NCBI GenBank assembly: GCA_030621655.1
Contig: JAUXHH010000021.1
Coordinates: 1-13,862 of the forward strand
Reading direction: 5' to 3'
DNA: 13,862 nt
Source of the DNA: Desulfobacterales bacterium
GTDB taxonomy: Bacteria; Desulfobacterota; Desulfobulbia; Desulfobulbales; BM004
Part shown: positions 1-6,081 of the stretch, piece after piece
How positions within the stretch are numbered: the first letter of the stretch is position 1
How the letters are laid out: the number at the start of each line of letters is the position of its first letter
Notes under the pieces: generated by a model
Database searches by the model: none
What the model was told of the DNA's origin: nothing
Seen by the model: only the letters and a program-made list of their open reading frames with translations
Program-made: the position numbers and the translations under genes

Positions 1-737
1 CGCGAGATTGCTGCAATTCTTGTATCCCGCATGACAATAGCAAAGAGCTTATCAAGTTTTTTTGCAAAGCGGCCCACCTCGTATTTTTCCATGCAGAAGG
101 CCTTTACAATGCGATTGCCGGTGATGGTCTCATAGAGGATATTTGAAACCTGGGCTGTTGTCTGCTGACTGCCTCTGCTGAGCCTCCGGTGTCTCCGTCC
201 GAAATTGATTATAGGATATACGACTAAGGGCAGCGAGACCATAGCAATCAAAGCCATACGCCAGTCCTGATAAAAAATGACCCCTATGAGAAAGAAAACC
301 TGAAAGGTGTCTTTCAGTATTCCCACAAGAACGCTTGAAACAGCTCCCTGTATCAGGCTTACGTCAGAGATAATGCGGGAAATCAATTCACCGGTTGGTT
401 TCTTTTGAAAAAAGGAAAGGGGCAGCGACTGGATATGACTGTAAAGTAGATTCCGTAAGTCCCGGATAACTGATTGCCCCACCTTTACCAGGAGATAATT
501 ATAGCCGTAAGAAAAGAGGCCTTTGACAAGAAATATCCCCAAAATGGCCAAAGGGACGAGCGTAAGCATGGTGCGATCCTGTTTGAAAAATATCTCATCC
601 AGGAGCGGCTTGACCATATAGGCCTGCGCTCCGGCCATTGATGACACGATGACCATGCAGATCATTGAAATTGCCAGCCATCTCTTATATGGCTTAACAT
701 ATTGTAATATGCGGAAGATTGTACCTTGTTTTTCCAT
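1..737 (-). CDS. msbA: Lipid A export ABC transporter MsbA, N-terminal part (cut by window edge)
   Basis: Bases 737 to 1 on the minus strand read as one open frame of 245 codons starting MEKQGTIFRILQYVKPYKRW and leaving the window before any stop. The visible part is the transmembrane half of a type IV ABC exporter. It has hydrophobic segments near residues 21-41, 58-76, 133-152 and 155-175. Family signatures include QSVIRDLRNLLYSHIQSLPLSFF followed by GELISRIISDV near residues 85-122, and an ETITGNRIVKAF stretch near 205-216. The nucleotide-binding domain (Walker A, signature, Walker B) would lie beyond the edge and is not seen. MsbA homodimers use ATP to flip lipid A-core from the inner to the outer leaflet of the inner membrane. 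A GAGAG element lies a few bases before the ATG. The same-strand neighbour lpxB supports lipid A over a drug or peptide substrate, but without the ATPase half a general multidrug exporter is not excluded. Confidence 0.9.
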   Translation of the reverse strand, partial: MEKQGTIFRILQYVKPYKRWLAISMICMVIVSSMAGAQAYMVKPLLDEIFFKQDRTMLTLVPLAILGIFLVKGLFSYGYNYLLVKVGQSVIRDLRNLLYSHIQSLPLSFFQKKPTGELISRIISDVSLIQGAVSSVLVGILKDTFQVFFLIGVIFYQDWRMALIAMVSLPLVVYPIINFGRRHRRLSRGSQQTTAQVSNILYETITGNRIVKAFCMEKYEVGRFAKKLDKLFAIVMRDTRIAAIS

Positions 738-752
738 TCGCTCTCTATCTCA

Positions 753-782
753 AATATAACTGCCAGTCGGCTTTATAGTAAA
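753..782 (-). promoter_or_regulatory. Possible sigma-70 promoter for msbA
   Basis: On the minus strand TTTACT (777-782, 4 of 6 to the -35 consensus) and TATATT (753-758) are separated by 18 bases. Transcription would start near 746, leaving a leader of about nine bases that still keeps the GAGAG ribosome-binding element. Pattern match only. The long gap before lpxB/smr makes a separate promoter here plausible. Confidence 0.3.
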
Positions 783-858
783 GAATCCGGGCTCTAAGGA
801 ACGGGCTTCGGTGTCTCTCAGGCTCGCTTACCTGCTGCCGCTTACAATAATGATGTTA

Positions 859-882
859 TAAGGCACTGAGGCACAAAGGCAT
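859..882 (-). repeat. Octamer array GTGCCTNN x3, left arm of an inverted pair
   Basis: Read on the minus strand, bases 882 to 859 are three successive 8-base units: ATGCCTTT, GTGCCTCA, GTGCCTTA. The same unit is repeated on the plus strand at 990-1013, so the two arrays form an inverted repeat of about 21 bases with one mismatch (861-881 against 991-1011) around a 109-base centre. Confidence 0.75.
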
Positions 883-989
883 TTCTGCCCTTCCCCTTCA
901 GGGTACAGAGTTTAAACCCTGCTAACAAAATCATATGATTACATTGTGTACTCAAAAACCTTCACACTTCTTTGTCTTACGGTCACTTT

Positions 990-1013
990 GTGCCTTTGTG
1001 CCTAAGTGCCTAT
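990..1013 (+). repeat. Octamer array GTGCCTNN x3, right arm of an inverted pair
   Basis: The plus strand reads GTGCCTTT, GTGCCTAA, GTGCCTAT at 990-997, 998-1005 and 1006-1013. A decayed fourth copy, GTCACTTT, lies just before at 982-989. It pairs with the array at 859-882. No transposase gene or clear target-site duplication is visible, so a mobile miniature element is only a possibility. Confidence 0.75.
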
Positions 1014-1226
1014 TTTAAGCCTTGTTGATGGTTCCGGCTGAGCCAGCTACTTCTGACCTGGCCCTGAAAACCGGGTTTTCTTGAACAAGTAAGCGCTTAA
1101 TATACTTTCCTCTCTGTATTATTCAACACTCTATTGGGAGTCTGCTTATAGTCACGCCCAAACAACTGGGCAAGGGAAATATAGACATTGCTGTAAATTA
1201 CTGCTTGAGCAGCAAAATACATTCAA

Positions 1227-1523
1227 TCAGTTCTTCCTGAGTTGAACAAGGGTTGCGCCCCACCCCCCTGCATTTTCTCCAGCCAGTTTAAATTCTATAA
1301 CCTGTGGCAGCTTTTTAAGTATGGCATGAACTGTTCTGCGTAAATTACCGATACCTTTTCCATGAATTATGCGGACCTGAAAAATATCTGCTTTGCAGCA
1401 CTCTTCCAAATAATCAGGAATCAAACATTTAAGATCCTTTGGTGAGAAATTATGCAGATCCAGGACTCCGTCAATGGGCACCTGCACTGTATCATTGTTT
1501 TTCATATGAGGTGGATCAACCAT
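1227..1523 (-). CDS. Stand-alone Smr-domain protein
   Basis: This 98-residue protein is essentially one Smr (small MutS-related) domain. It shows the family landmarks in order: LDLHNFSPKD with DLH at 22-24, the core HGKGIGNLR at 54-62, and GGWGAT at 86-91. Smr domains bind nucleic acid and many are endonucleases. The DLH and HGKG elements are the parts usually tied to that activity. No MutS ATPase or mismatch-recognition region is attached, so a role in mismatch repair should not be assumed. The ATG at 1523 lies inside the last codons of lpxB (8-base overlap), which suggests translational coupling. The alternative ATG at 1505 would remove six residues before the domain. The family call is firm; the substrate is unknown. 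Confidence 0.88.
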   Translation of the reverse strand: MVDPPHMKNNDTVQVPIDGVLDLHNFSPKDLKCLIPDYLEECCKADIFQVRIIHGKGIGNLRRTVHAILKKLPQVIEFKLAGENAGGWGATLVQLRKN

Positions 1524-2712
1524 TTGACGTCATTCCCGCTAGCATCTCCATTGCAAGCCTGGCAGTCCGTTTCGAGCCACCAGGCTCTCCCAATTGTTTA
1601 GCTACGTGAGCTAATTTCTGCTTCATGGCTTCTCTGGTCTCCCGGTTAAGAAGCAGTGGCAGAATTTTCCGATAGATATTTTCGGGAGTTGCTTGTTGCT
1701 GCAGAAGTTCAGGCACGACCTCTTTTTCAGCAACCAGATTAACCAGGGAGGCAAACTCAGCTTTTATAAAAGGCTTGGCAAGGAAATGGGTCAACTTTAA
1801 AATCCGGTAGCACACCACCATTGGCACCTGTAAAATTGCCAATTCCATGGTAAGGGTGCCTGAAGCCGCCATGGCAGCATCACAGGCAGCCATTGTTTCA
1901 TAGCGCTTATCTTTGATGATGCGGATGTCAAGCCTGTCATCAATGGCGCCGTGCTCATTCAGATCATCTACTGTCAAAGTTGAGGCAAGGGGCAGTAGAA
2001 AAACACAATTTTTAATTTCAGAATTCAACAGTAAGGCAGTTTGCATGAACATCGGCAACAGCTTGGCAATCTCCTGCTTTCGGCTGCCAGGCATTATACC
2101 TATGACAGTTGCATCACTATCAATTTCATGGCAGGACTTGAATTCATTTGATGTCAGGGTTGTATGCACCTGATCAAGCAGTGGATTTCCCACGAAATCG
2201 ACTTCAACACCATGCCCTTCATAAAACTTTTTTTCAAACGGGAGAATAACCGCCATGCGGTCAACATATTTTTTTATGCTCTTGATCCTGCCTTCACGCC
2301 AGGCCCATATTTTAGGACTGATATAGTATAGAACAGGTATGTTATATTTCTTGGCCCTTCGAGCCAGCTCCAGGTTAAATCCGGGATAATCAATCAGTAC
2401 CAGCAGATCCGGCTTGTTCGATTGGAACTGGTTTTCCAGGATTTTCATGGCTGCTCTGATATCTTTTAAGCGGCTTATGACCTCTATGAGCCCCATAACC
2501 GCCAGCCTTGATATGTCGCAGAGAAGATTGACACCTGCCGCCGCCATTCCGGCACCACCGATTCCTGACAACGTCAAACTACTGTCCAGTGCCATAAGTT
2601 CTCTGACCAGCTCTGCACCATGCAGGTCACCTGAAGCTTCACCTGCTACTATCATGATACGCTTACCAGGCTTGGTTGTATCCGTGTAGTTTGCTAGATG
2701 GGATGATGTCAA
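1516..2712 (-). CDS. lpxB: Lipid-A-disaccharide synthase LpxB
   Basis: LpxB is a GT19 glycosyltransferase that joins UDP-2,3-diacylglucosamine to lipid X at the inner membrane, forming the beta-1',6 lipid A disaccharide. The frame carries IMIVAGEASGDLHG at the N-terminus, LLVLIDYPGFNLELA (the Asp region required in E. coli LpxB), YYISPKIWAWREGR, IGIMPGSRKQEI with the conserved Arg, and AASGTLTMELA before a C-terminal helix region. The start is uncertain. The frame opens at a TTG at 2757, but that codon lies inside a heptamer repeat and lacks a ribosome-binding site. I prefer TTG 2712, preceded by AGG nine bases upstream (398 residues). ATG 2655 would give 379 residues but begins within the first beta strand. 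The usual family length is about 380-390. It overlaps smr and lies upstream of msbA, as expected for a lipid A gene group. Confidence 0.95.
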   Translation of the reverse strand: MTSSHLANYTDTTKPGKRIMIVAGEASGDLHGAELVRELMALDSSLTLSGIGGAGMAAAGVNLLCDISRLAVMGLIEVISRLKDIRAAMKILENQFQSNKPDLLVLIDYPGFNLELARRAKKYNIPVLYYISPKIWAWREGRIKSIKKYVDRMAVILPFEKKFYEGHGVEVDFVGNPLLDQVHTTLTSNEFKSCHEIDSDATVIGIMPGSRKQEIAKLLPMFMQTALLLNSEIKNCVFLLPLASTLTVDDLNEHGAIDDRLDIRIIKDKRYETMAACDAAMAASGTLTMELAILQVPMVVCYRILKLTHFLAKPFIKAEFASLVNLVAEKEVVPELLQQQATPENIYRKILPLLLNRETREAMKQKLAHVAKQLGEPGGSKRTARLAMEMLAGMTSNG

Positions 2713-2751
2713 AAGAAAATACCTAAAAATATAATGGCGCAGGAGATTAGC

Positions 2752-2772
2752 AATCAACAGTCAACGGTCAGC
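2752..2772 (-). repeat. Heptamer array GYTGANN x3
   Basis: On the plus strand three 7-base units follow one another: AATCAAC, AGTCAAC, GGTCAGC (minus strand GCTGACC, GTTGACT, GTTGATT). The same unit recurs three times at 10014-10034 after murJ. The array covers the TTG at 2757, which argues against that codon being the lpxB start. Confidence 0.65.
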
Positions 2773-2822
2773 TTTAAACGAAACGCAGTGAAGACCATGA
2801 AAGCCTCACACCTCACCGTTAA

Positions 2823-2850
2823 ATCCTTTCACCTTTAACCTTTTACCTTT
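2823..2850 (-). repeat. Heptamer array AAAGGNN x4 abutting a stop codon
   Basis: On the minus strand, immediately after the symporter's TAA (2853-2851), four 7-base units run in register: AAAGGTA, AAAGGTT, AAAGGTG, AAAGGAT. This is 28 bases with no gap. It is not a terminator: there is no stem and no T-run in the right orientation. Confidence 0.75.
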
Positions 2851-4407
2851 TTAAATTAGCAGTTCATCTTCCTCAGAACGATGTCGTCTCTTTAATTTCT
2901 CAGGCTTCCATGGTGCAAGAGTCAACACCAATGCCACAACGAGGCAGATGAAAATCAAACCCACCCCGTACAGTAAGAGTTGACCGGTTGGGTAACCTTC
3001 ATAGTTCTCCGCAAGATCTCCTGCCAGGGAAAGATACAGCAAGTAGATAAGTATTACAGGAGTAATAAACTTTATCAGTATATCCCAAAGAGGCGGTATG
3101 ACTGTTCCGAGACGGCTGATATGCTTTCGCAGCACTGATGCCTTTAATACCCAGCCGATAATGAGACATTCCAAAAGTCCACCGATAACCAATCCATAAT
3201 TGGTGATAAAGTGATCGGCTATATCAAGAATATACAGCCCTGCCCGGGTCGTAAAAATAAGACTGCCCAGAAATCCTAATACACAGATAACGGTCACCAC
3301 TTTACCTCGGGGCCAGTCAAACTTATCAGTAATGGCGCAGGTAAAAGCCTCTATCAAAGAAATGCCCGAGGTCAGCCCTGCAATTACCAGCATAAGGAAA
3401 AAAATGGCCCCAAAGAGTACATTCATGCTTGGAAGCAATGAGATAGCCTGGGGATACACAACAAAAGCAAGCTGCGGACCACCCTTGATCGCATCTTCAA
3501 AGGGAACTCCCTGGCTCTGCGCCATAAATCCTACAATTCCGAAAACAGCAAAACCGGCAATAAAGGAATAGAGGCAGTTCACAAAACAGGTAATGAAAGC
3601 ATTCTTGCCGATATTTGTTTCCTGGGGCAGATAGCTGGCATAGGTGATCATTATACCGAAACCTAGTGAAAGGGTAAAAAATATCTGGCCGAATGCTGCA
3701 GCCCATACCTTCCCTGCCGAGCTTTGCACTTCAGGGTCATCAGAAAACAAATTAATCTTGGACCAATCAGCATGCAGATAGTGATTAAAGATGGCATCCG
3801 AAGCACCTTCCAGAAAAAGACTCCAGAGAACCAGGATAATAGTCAACAGAAAGAGAATCGGCATAAAAATGACACTCGCCTTTTCTATGCCGTGCCGAAT
3901 ATCCCGATAGCAGATAAACCAGCATAAAATCCAGACAAATAATGTGGCAGCAGCAATTGGAGTACGAATACCACCAATATCAGACGCAGAATCGGACAAT
4001 TGGAGAAATTGGCTGAAAAAGAAGCCCTGGGTGTCACTACCCCAGGAAAGGTTAAAAGAATAAAAGAAGTAGTTAATACACCAACCGATTACCACTGAAT
4101 AGTAGAGCATTATGCCGAACATTGCGATAATAGGCATCCACCATCCAAGCCATTCAAATTTTTTATCAATCCGGACAAAACTTAAAGGAGAGGATCCCTT
4201 CTCACGATGGCCTAAGCCATATTCGATGATCATGATGGGAACACCGGCGACTATAAGTGCAACAAGATAGGGCACAAGAAAAGCCCCGCCGCCATGTTGA
4301 TGGGCCATGTAACTGAAGCGCCAGACATTACCGAGGCCTATTGCAGAACCTATTGCTGCAAGAAGAAAACCAAAGTTTGACTTCCAACTGCTTCTTTGCT
4401 GGCTCAT
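2851..4407 (-). CDS. Sodium-dependent neurotransmitter-symporter (NSS/SNF) family transporter
   Basis: This 518-residue, very hydrophobic protein has about 11-12 predicted membrane segments and belongs to the LeuT-type NSS family. TM1 contains AAIGSAIGLGNVWRF. By position Gly20, Ala22, Gly24, Asn27 and Arg30 coincide with the LeuT residues lining the sodium and substrate sites and the outer gate. TM6 reads GQIFFTLSLGFGIMITYASY, almost identical to LeuT and keeping its sodium-binding Thr. TM8 carries AGLTSGISL with the Thr-Ser pair of the second sodium site. The protein should therefore be an active sodium-coupled amino acid (or amine) importer; the substrate cannot be read from sequence. The C-terminus ends in a charged tail (KPEKLKRRHRSEEDELLI). 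A clear ribosome-binding site, GAGGA, lies six bases before the ATG. It follows the DUF2065 gene by 41 bases and is probably co-transcribed with it. Confidence 0.95.
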   Translation of the reverse strand: MSQQRSSWKSNFGFLLAAIGSAIGLGNVWRFSYMAHQHGGGAFLVPYLVALIVAGVPIMIIEYGLGHREKGSSPLSFVRIDKKFEWLGWWMPIIAMFGIMLYYSVVIGWCINYFFYSFNLSWGSDTQGFFFSQFLQLSDSASDIGGIRTPIAAATLFVWILCWFICYRDIRHGIEKASVIFMPILFLLTIILVLWSLFLEGASDAIFNHYLHADWSKINLFSDDPEVQSSAGKVWAAAFGQIFFTLSLGFGIMITYASYLPQETNIGKNAFITCFVNCLYSFIAGFAVFGIVGFMAQSQGVPFEDAIKGGPQLAFVVYPQAISLLPSMNVLFGAIFFLMLVIAGLTSGISLIEAFTCAITDKFDWPRGKVVTVICVLGFLGSLIFTTRAGLYILDIADHFITNYGLVIGGLLECLIIGWVLKASVLRKHISRLGTVIPPLWDILIKFITPVILIYLLYLSLAGDLAENYEGYPTGQLLLYGVGLIFICLVVALVLTLAPWKPEKLKRRHRSEEDELLI

Positions 4408-4448
4408 GCATCATCCTCACTTCTAAAAAAATAATTTTTATTACTATT

Positions 4449-4649
4449 TTAATTAAACAGACTGGAGCGTAAGGTTACGTAACAGATCAACAACCCTATG
4501 CAAACTGCTGCCAGCCCGACCAATCTTAACTGTGCAGGCTTCATTTCCATGAGCTGCCGCAACCACCTCTGCATTGCCTCAGGAAATGTTAGATACGGTA
4601 ACCCTTCTAAAATAAAAACCACACCAATCAGAGTAAATAGAAGTTTCAT
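4449..4649 (-). CDS. DUF2065 (YjeT-like) small inner-membrane protein
   Basis: A 66-residue protein with two hydrophobic segments, about residues 3-20 (LLFTLIGVVFILEGLPYL) and 42-60 (LRLVGLAAVCIGLLICYV). They are joined by a polar loop with FPEAMQRWLRQL. The pattern GVVFILEGLPYLTFPEAMQRWLRQL resembles the DUF2065 family, of which E. coli YjeT (65 residues) is the example I know. No biochemical role is established for the family as far as I know. Length and layout match the family, so it looks intact. The stop is 41 bases from the start of the sodium symporter on the same strand, suggesting one transcript. The ribosome-binding site before the ATG is weak. Family assignment is by recognition of the pattern. 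Confidence 0.82.
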   Translation of the reverse strand: MKLLFTLIGVVFILEGLPYLTFPEAMQRWLRQLMEMKPAQLRLVGLAAVCIGLLICYVTLRSSLFN

Positions 4650-4791
4650 TGTTTCGTTATGCTACCAGGAATATTGGACTATTTCAACGTTCATTCCAGA
4701 GAAGACAAAGAGGGGGAAACAATCATAATTTAAACGGAATTCTTTCATAGTTTGCAGGGAGAGAGAAGTTTCCAGCTTGTCATCAATTCTA

Positions 4792-4820
4792 TTGACTTTT
4801 CAGGGTTCAAAAATTATAAA
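4792..4820 (+). promoter_or_regulatory. Sigma-70-type promoter for purM
   Basis: TTGACT (4792-4797, 5 of 6) and TATAAA (4815-4820, 5 of 6) are spaced by exactly 17 bases. This is the best housekeeping promoter match in the window. Transcription would start near 4827, leaving a leader of roughly 84 bases before the purM ATG. I see no PurR-type operator or purine riboswitch hallmarks. Confidence 0.6.
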
Positions 4821-4888
4821 TATTGCCTCTTCAAAAAAAGAAGCTTAGACTAAAAAGACAGATCAATTCATTATTATCACAGAGACTA

Positions 4889-4903
4889 ATAATTTAAAAT
4901 TAT
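4889..4903. repeat. AT-only palindrome just before purM
   Basis: ATAATTT (4889-4895) and AAATTAT (4897-4903) are perfect inverted arms around one base. They occupy the position where a Shine-Dalgarno sequence would be expected, and no purine-rich ribosome-binding site is seen. It could be an operator half-site pair or chance in AT-rich DNA. Confidence 0.4.
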
Positions 4904-4910
4904 CAATAAA

Positions 4911-5972
4911 ATGAGCGATTCACAGTCATCAAGATACACCGAAGCCGGAGTTGATATTGACAAGGGCAATGAACTGGTTTCCAGGATAAAAAAGATCGTG
5001 GCGCCCACCTTTGGCAGGGGCGTACTTACCGATATTGGAGGATTCAGTGGTCTTTTCGCTATCGGCTCCGACCAGTACGATGACCCTGTCCTTGTCTCCT
5101 CAACAGATGGAGTCGGCACCAAACTCAATATTGCCAAGCTCTGCAACAAGCATGACACTATAGGTATTGATCTGGTGGCTATGTGCGTTAATGATATTGC
5201 TGTTGGAGGTGCCAAACCTCTCTTTTTTCTTGATTATCTTTCTGTTGGCAAACTTGATATCGATGTGGCCAGTGATATAATAAAGGGAATAGCAGAAGGA
5301 TGTAAAATCTGCAAATGCTCTCTTATTGGCGGAGAAACAGCTGAAATGCCCGGCCTTTATTCAGAAGGTGATTATGACATGGCCGGATTTGTTGTGGGTA
5401 TTGCTGAACGTAGTAAAATCATCGATGGTTCTGATATCAAGGTCGGTGACCAGATCATCGGTCTCGCCTCTTCCGGACTGCACAGTAACGGCTACTCCCT
5501 GGTAAGAAAAATATGTTTTGAAGAGTTGGGGCTTTCTGTCGATACTTACATTGACGAGTTCGGCTGCACACTAGGTGAAGAACTTATAAAACCCACTCGC
5601 ATCTACAGCGAATCACTTCTGAATTTGAACAAGAATTTCAAGGTCAGCGGTTTAGTCCATATCACCGGTGGTGGTTTTATTGACAACATTCCCAGAATTC
5701 TGCCCCAGGGAAGCAGGGCTATTATCCACTATGATAGTTGGGAAATCCCCCCGATTTTTGAATTTCTGCAAAATAAAGGGAATGTCTCTGCAAAGGAAAT
5801 GTGCCGCACCTTTAATATGGGTATCGGCATGGTGGTGATAGTCGACGAAGCTCTCCTGGAAGATGTTATGCAGCAATTAACCGCCCTCGACGAAACACCG
5901 TACCACATAGGTGAAATTACAGCCCGGCCGGATATACCGGATGCACCCCAGATTGAAATAGACTGCGCTTAA
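4911..5972 (+). CDS. purM: Phosphoribosylformylglycinamidine cyclo-ligase (AIR synthetase) PurM
   Basis: PurM closes the imidazole ring in purine synthesis, turning FGAM plus ATP into aminoimidazole ribonucleotide in the cytosol, as a homodimer. The 353 residues match the full family length (E. coli 345). Landmarks in order: YTEAGVDIDKGNELV at 9-23, FGRGVLTDIGGFSGLF at 34-49, VSSTDGVGTKL at 62-72, GIDLVAMCVNDIAVGGAKPLFFLDY at 85-109, and GGETAEMPG at 140-148. The second half has GLASSGLHSNGYSL and HITGGGFIDNIPR. The glycine-rich and Asp-containing motifs form the ATP/Mg site of the PurM/SelD fold. It is not next to purN or other purine genes and appears to be transcribed alone from its own promoter. 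The ATG at 4911 fits the family N-terminus although no Shine-Dalgarno sequence precedes it. Confidence 0.98.
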   Translation: MSDSQSSRYTEAGVDIDKGNELVSRIKKIVAPTFGRGVLTDIGGFSGLFAIGSDQYDDPVLVSSTDGVGTKLNIAKLCNKHDTIGIDLVAMCVNDIAVGGAKPLFFLDYLSVGKLDIDVASDIIKGIAEGCKICKCSLIGGETAEMPGLYSEGDYDMAGFVVGIAERSKIIDGSDIKVGDQIIGLASSGLHSNGYSLVRKICFEELGLSVDTYIDEFGCTLGEELIKPTRIYSESLLNLNKNFKVSGLVHITGGGFIDNIPRILPQGSRAIIHYDSWEIPPIFEFLQNKGNVSAKEMCRTFNMGIGMVVIVDEALLEDVMQQLTALDETPYHIGEITARPDIPDAPQIEIDCA

Positions 5973-6081
5973 TTTTACTTATTAAATGATAGAAAGCTTT
6001 TCTGTTAAGCCATTTCACGCTGCCGAGCAGCACAGAAAAAAACGTAATAGCGCGAGCAGACTGCAAGAGTCATTAAAAAAA

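Larger units (their letters stand above)
738..1226. other. 489-base gene-free gap between smr and msbA
   Basis: I find no convincing coding frame on either strand here. The gap holds two inverted octamer arrays (859-882 and 990-1013). Between them is a hairpin with arms CAGGGT (899-904) and ACCCTG (916-921). Further small hairpins are GAAAACC/GGTTTTC (1066-1080), GCCCA/TGGGC (1156-1171) and CTGCT/AGCAG (1201-1212). None of these is followed by a good T-run, so no clear intrinsic terminator for smr can be named. The rest looks like unstructured spacer. Confidence 0.6.

Noticed and set aside
859..1013. CRISPR array
   Set aside because: Units are 8 bases in contiguous tandem, without spacers, and no cas genes are present.
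2655..2757. Longest lpxB reading starting at TTG 2757
   Set aside because: The codon lies inside the heptamer array, no ribosome-binding site precedes it, and it would add an N-terminal extension unlike the family. Starts at 2712 or 2655 fit better.
4827..4910. Purine riboswitch or PurR operator in the purM leader
   Set aside because: No three-stem junction or conserved loop words, and no palindromic PurR box, could be found; only an AT-rich palindrome.
5973..6081. Bidirectional terminator between purM and the EF-G-like gene
   Set aside because: Small hairpins (GCTGC/GCAGC near 6020, AGAAA/TTTCT near 5992) exist but none has a T-run on the proper side.
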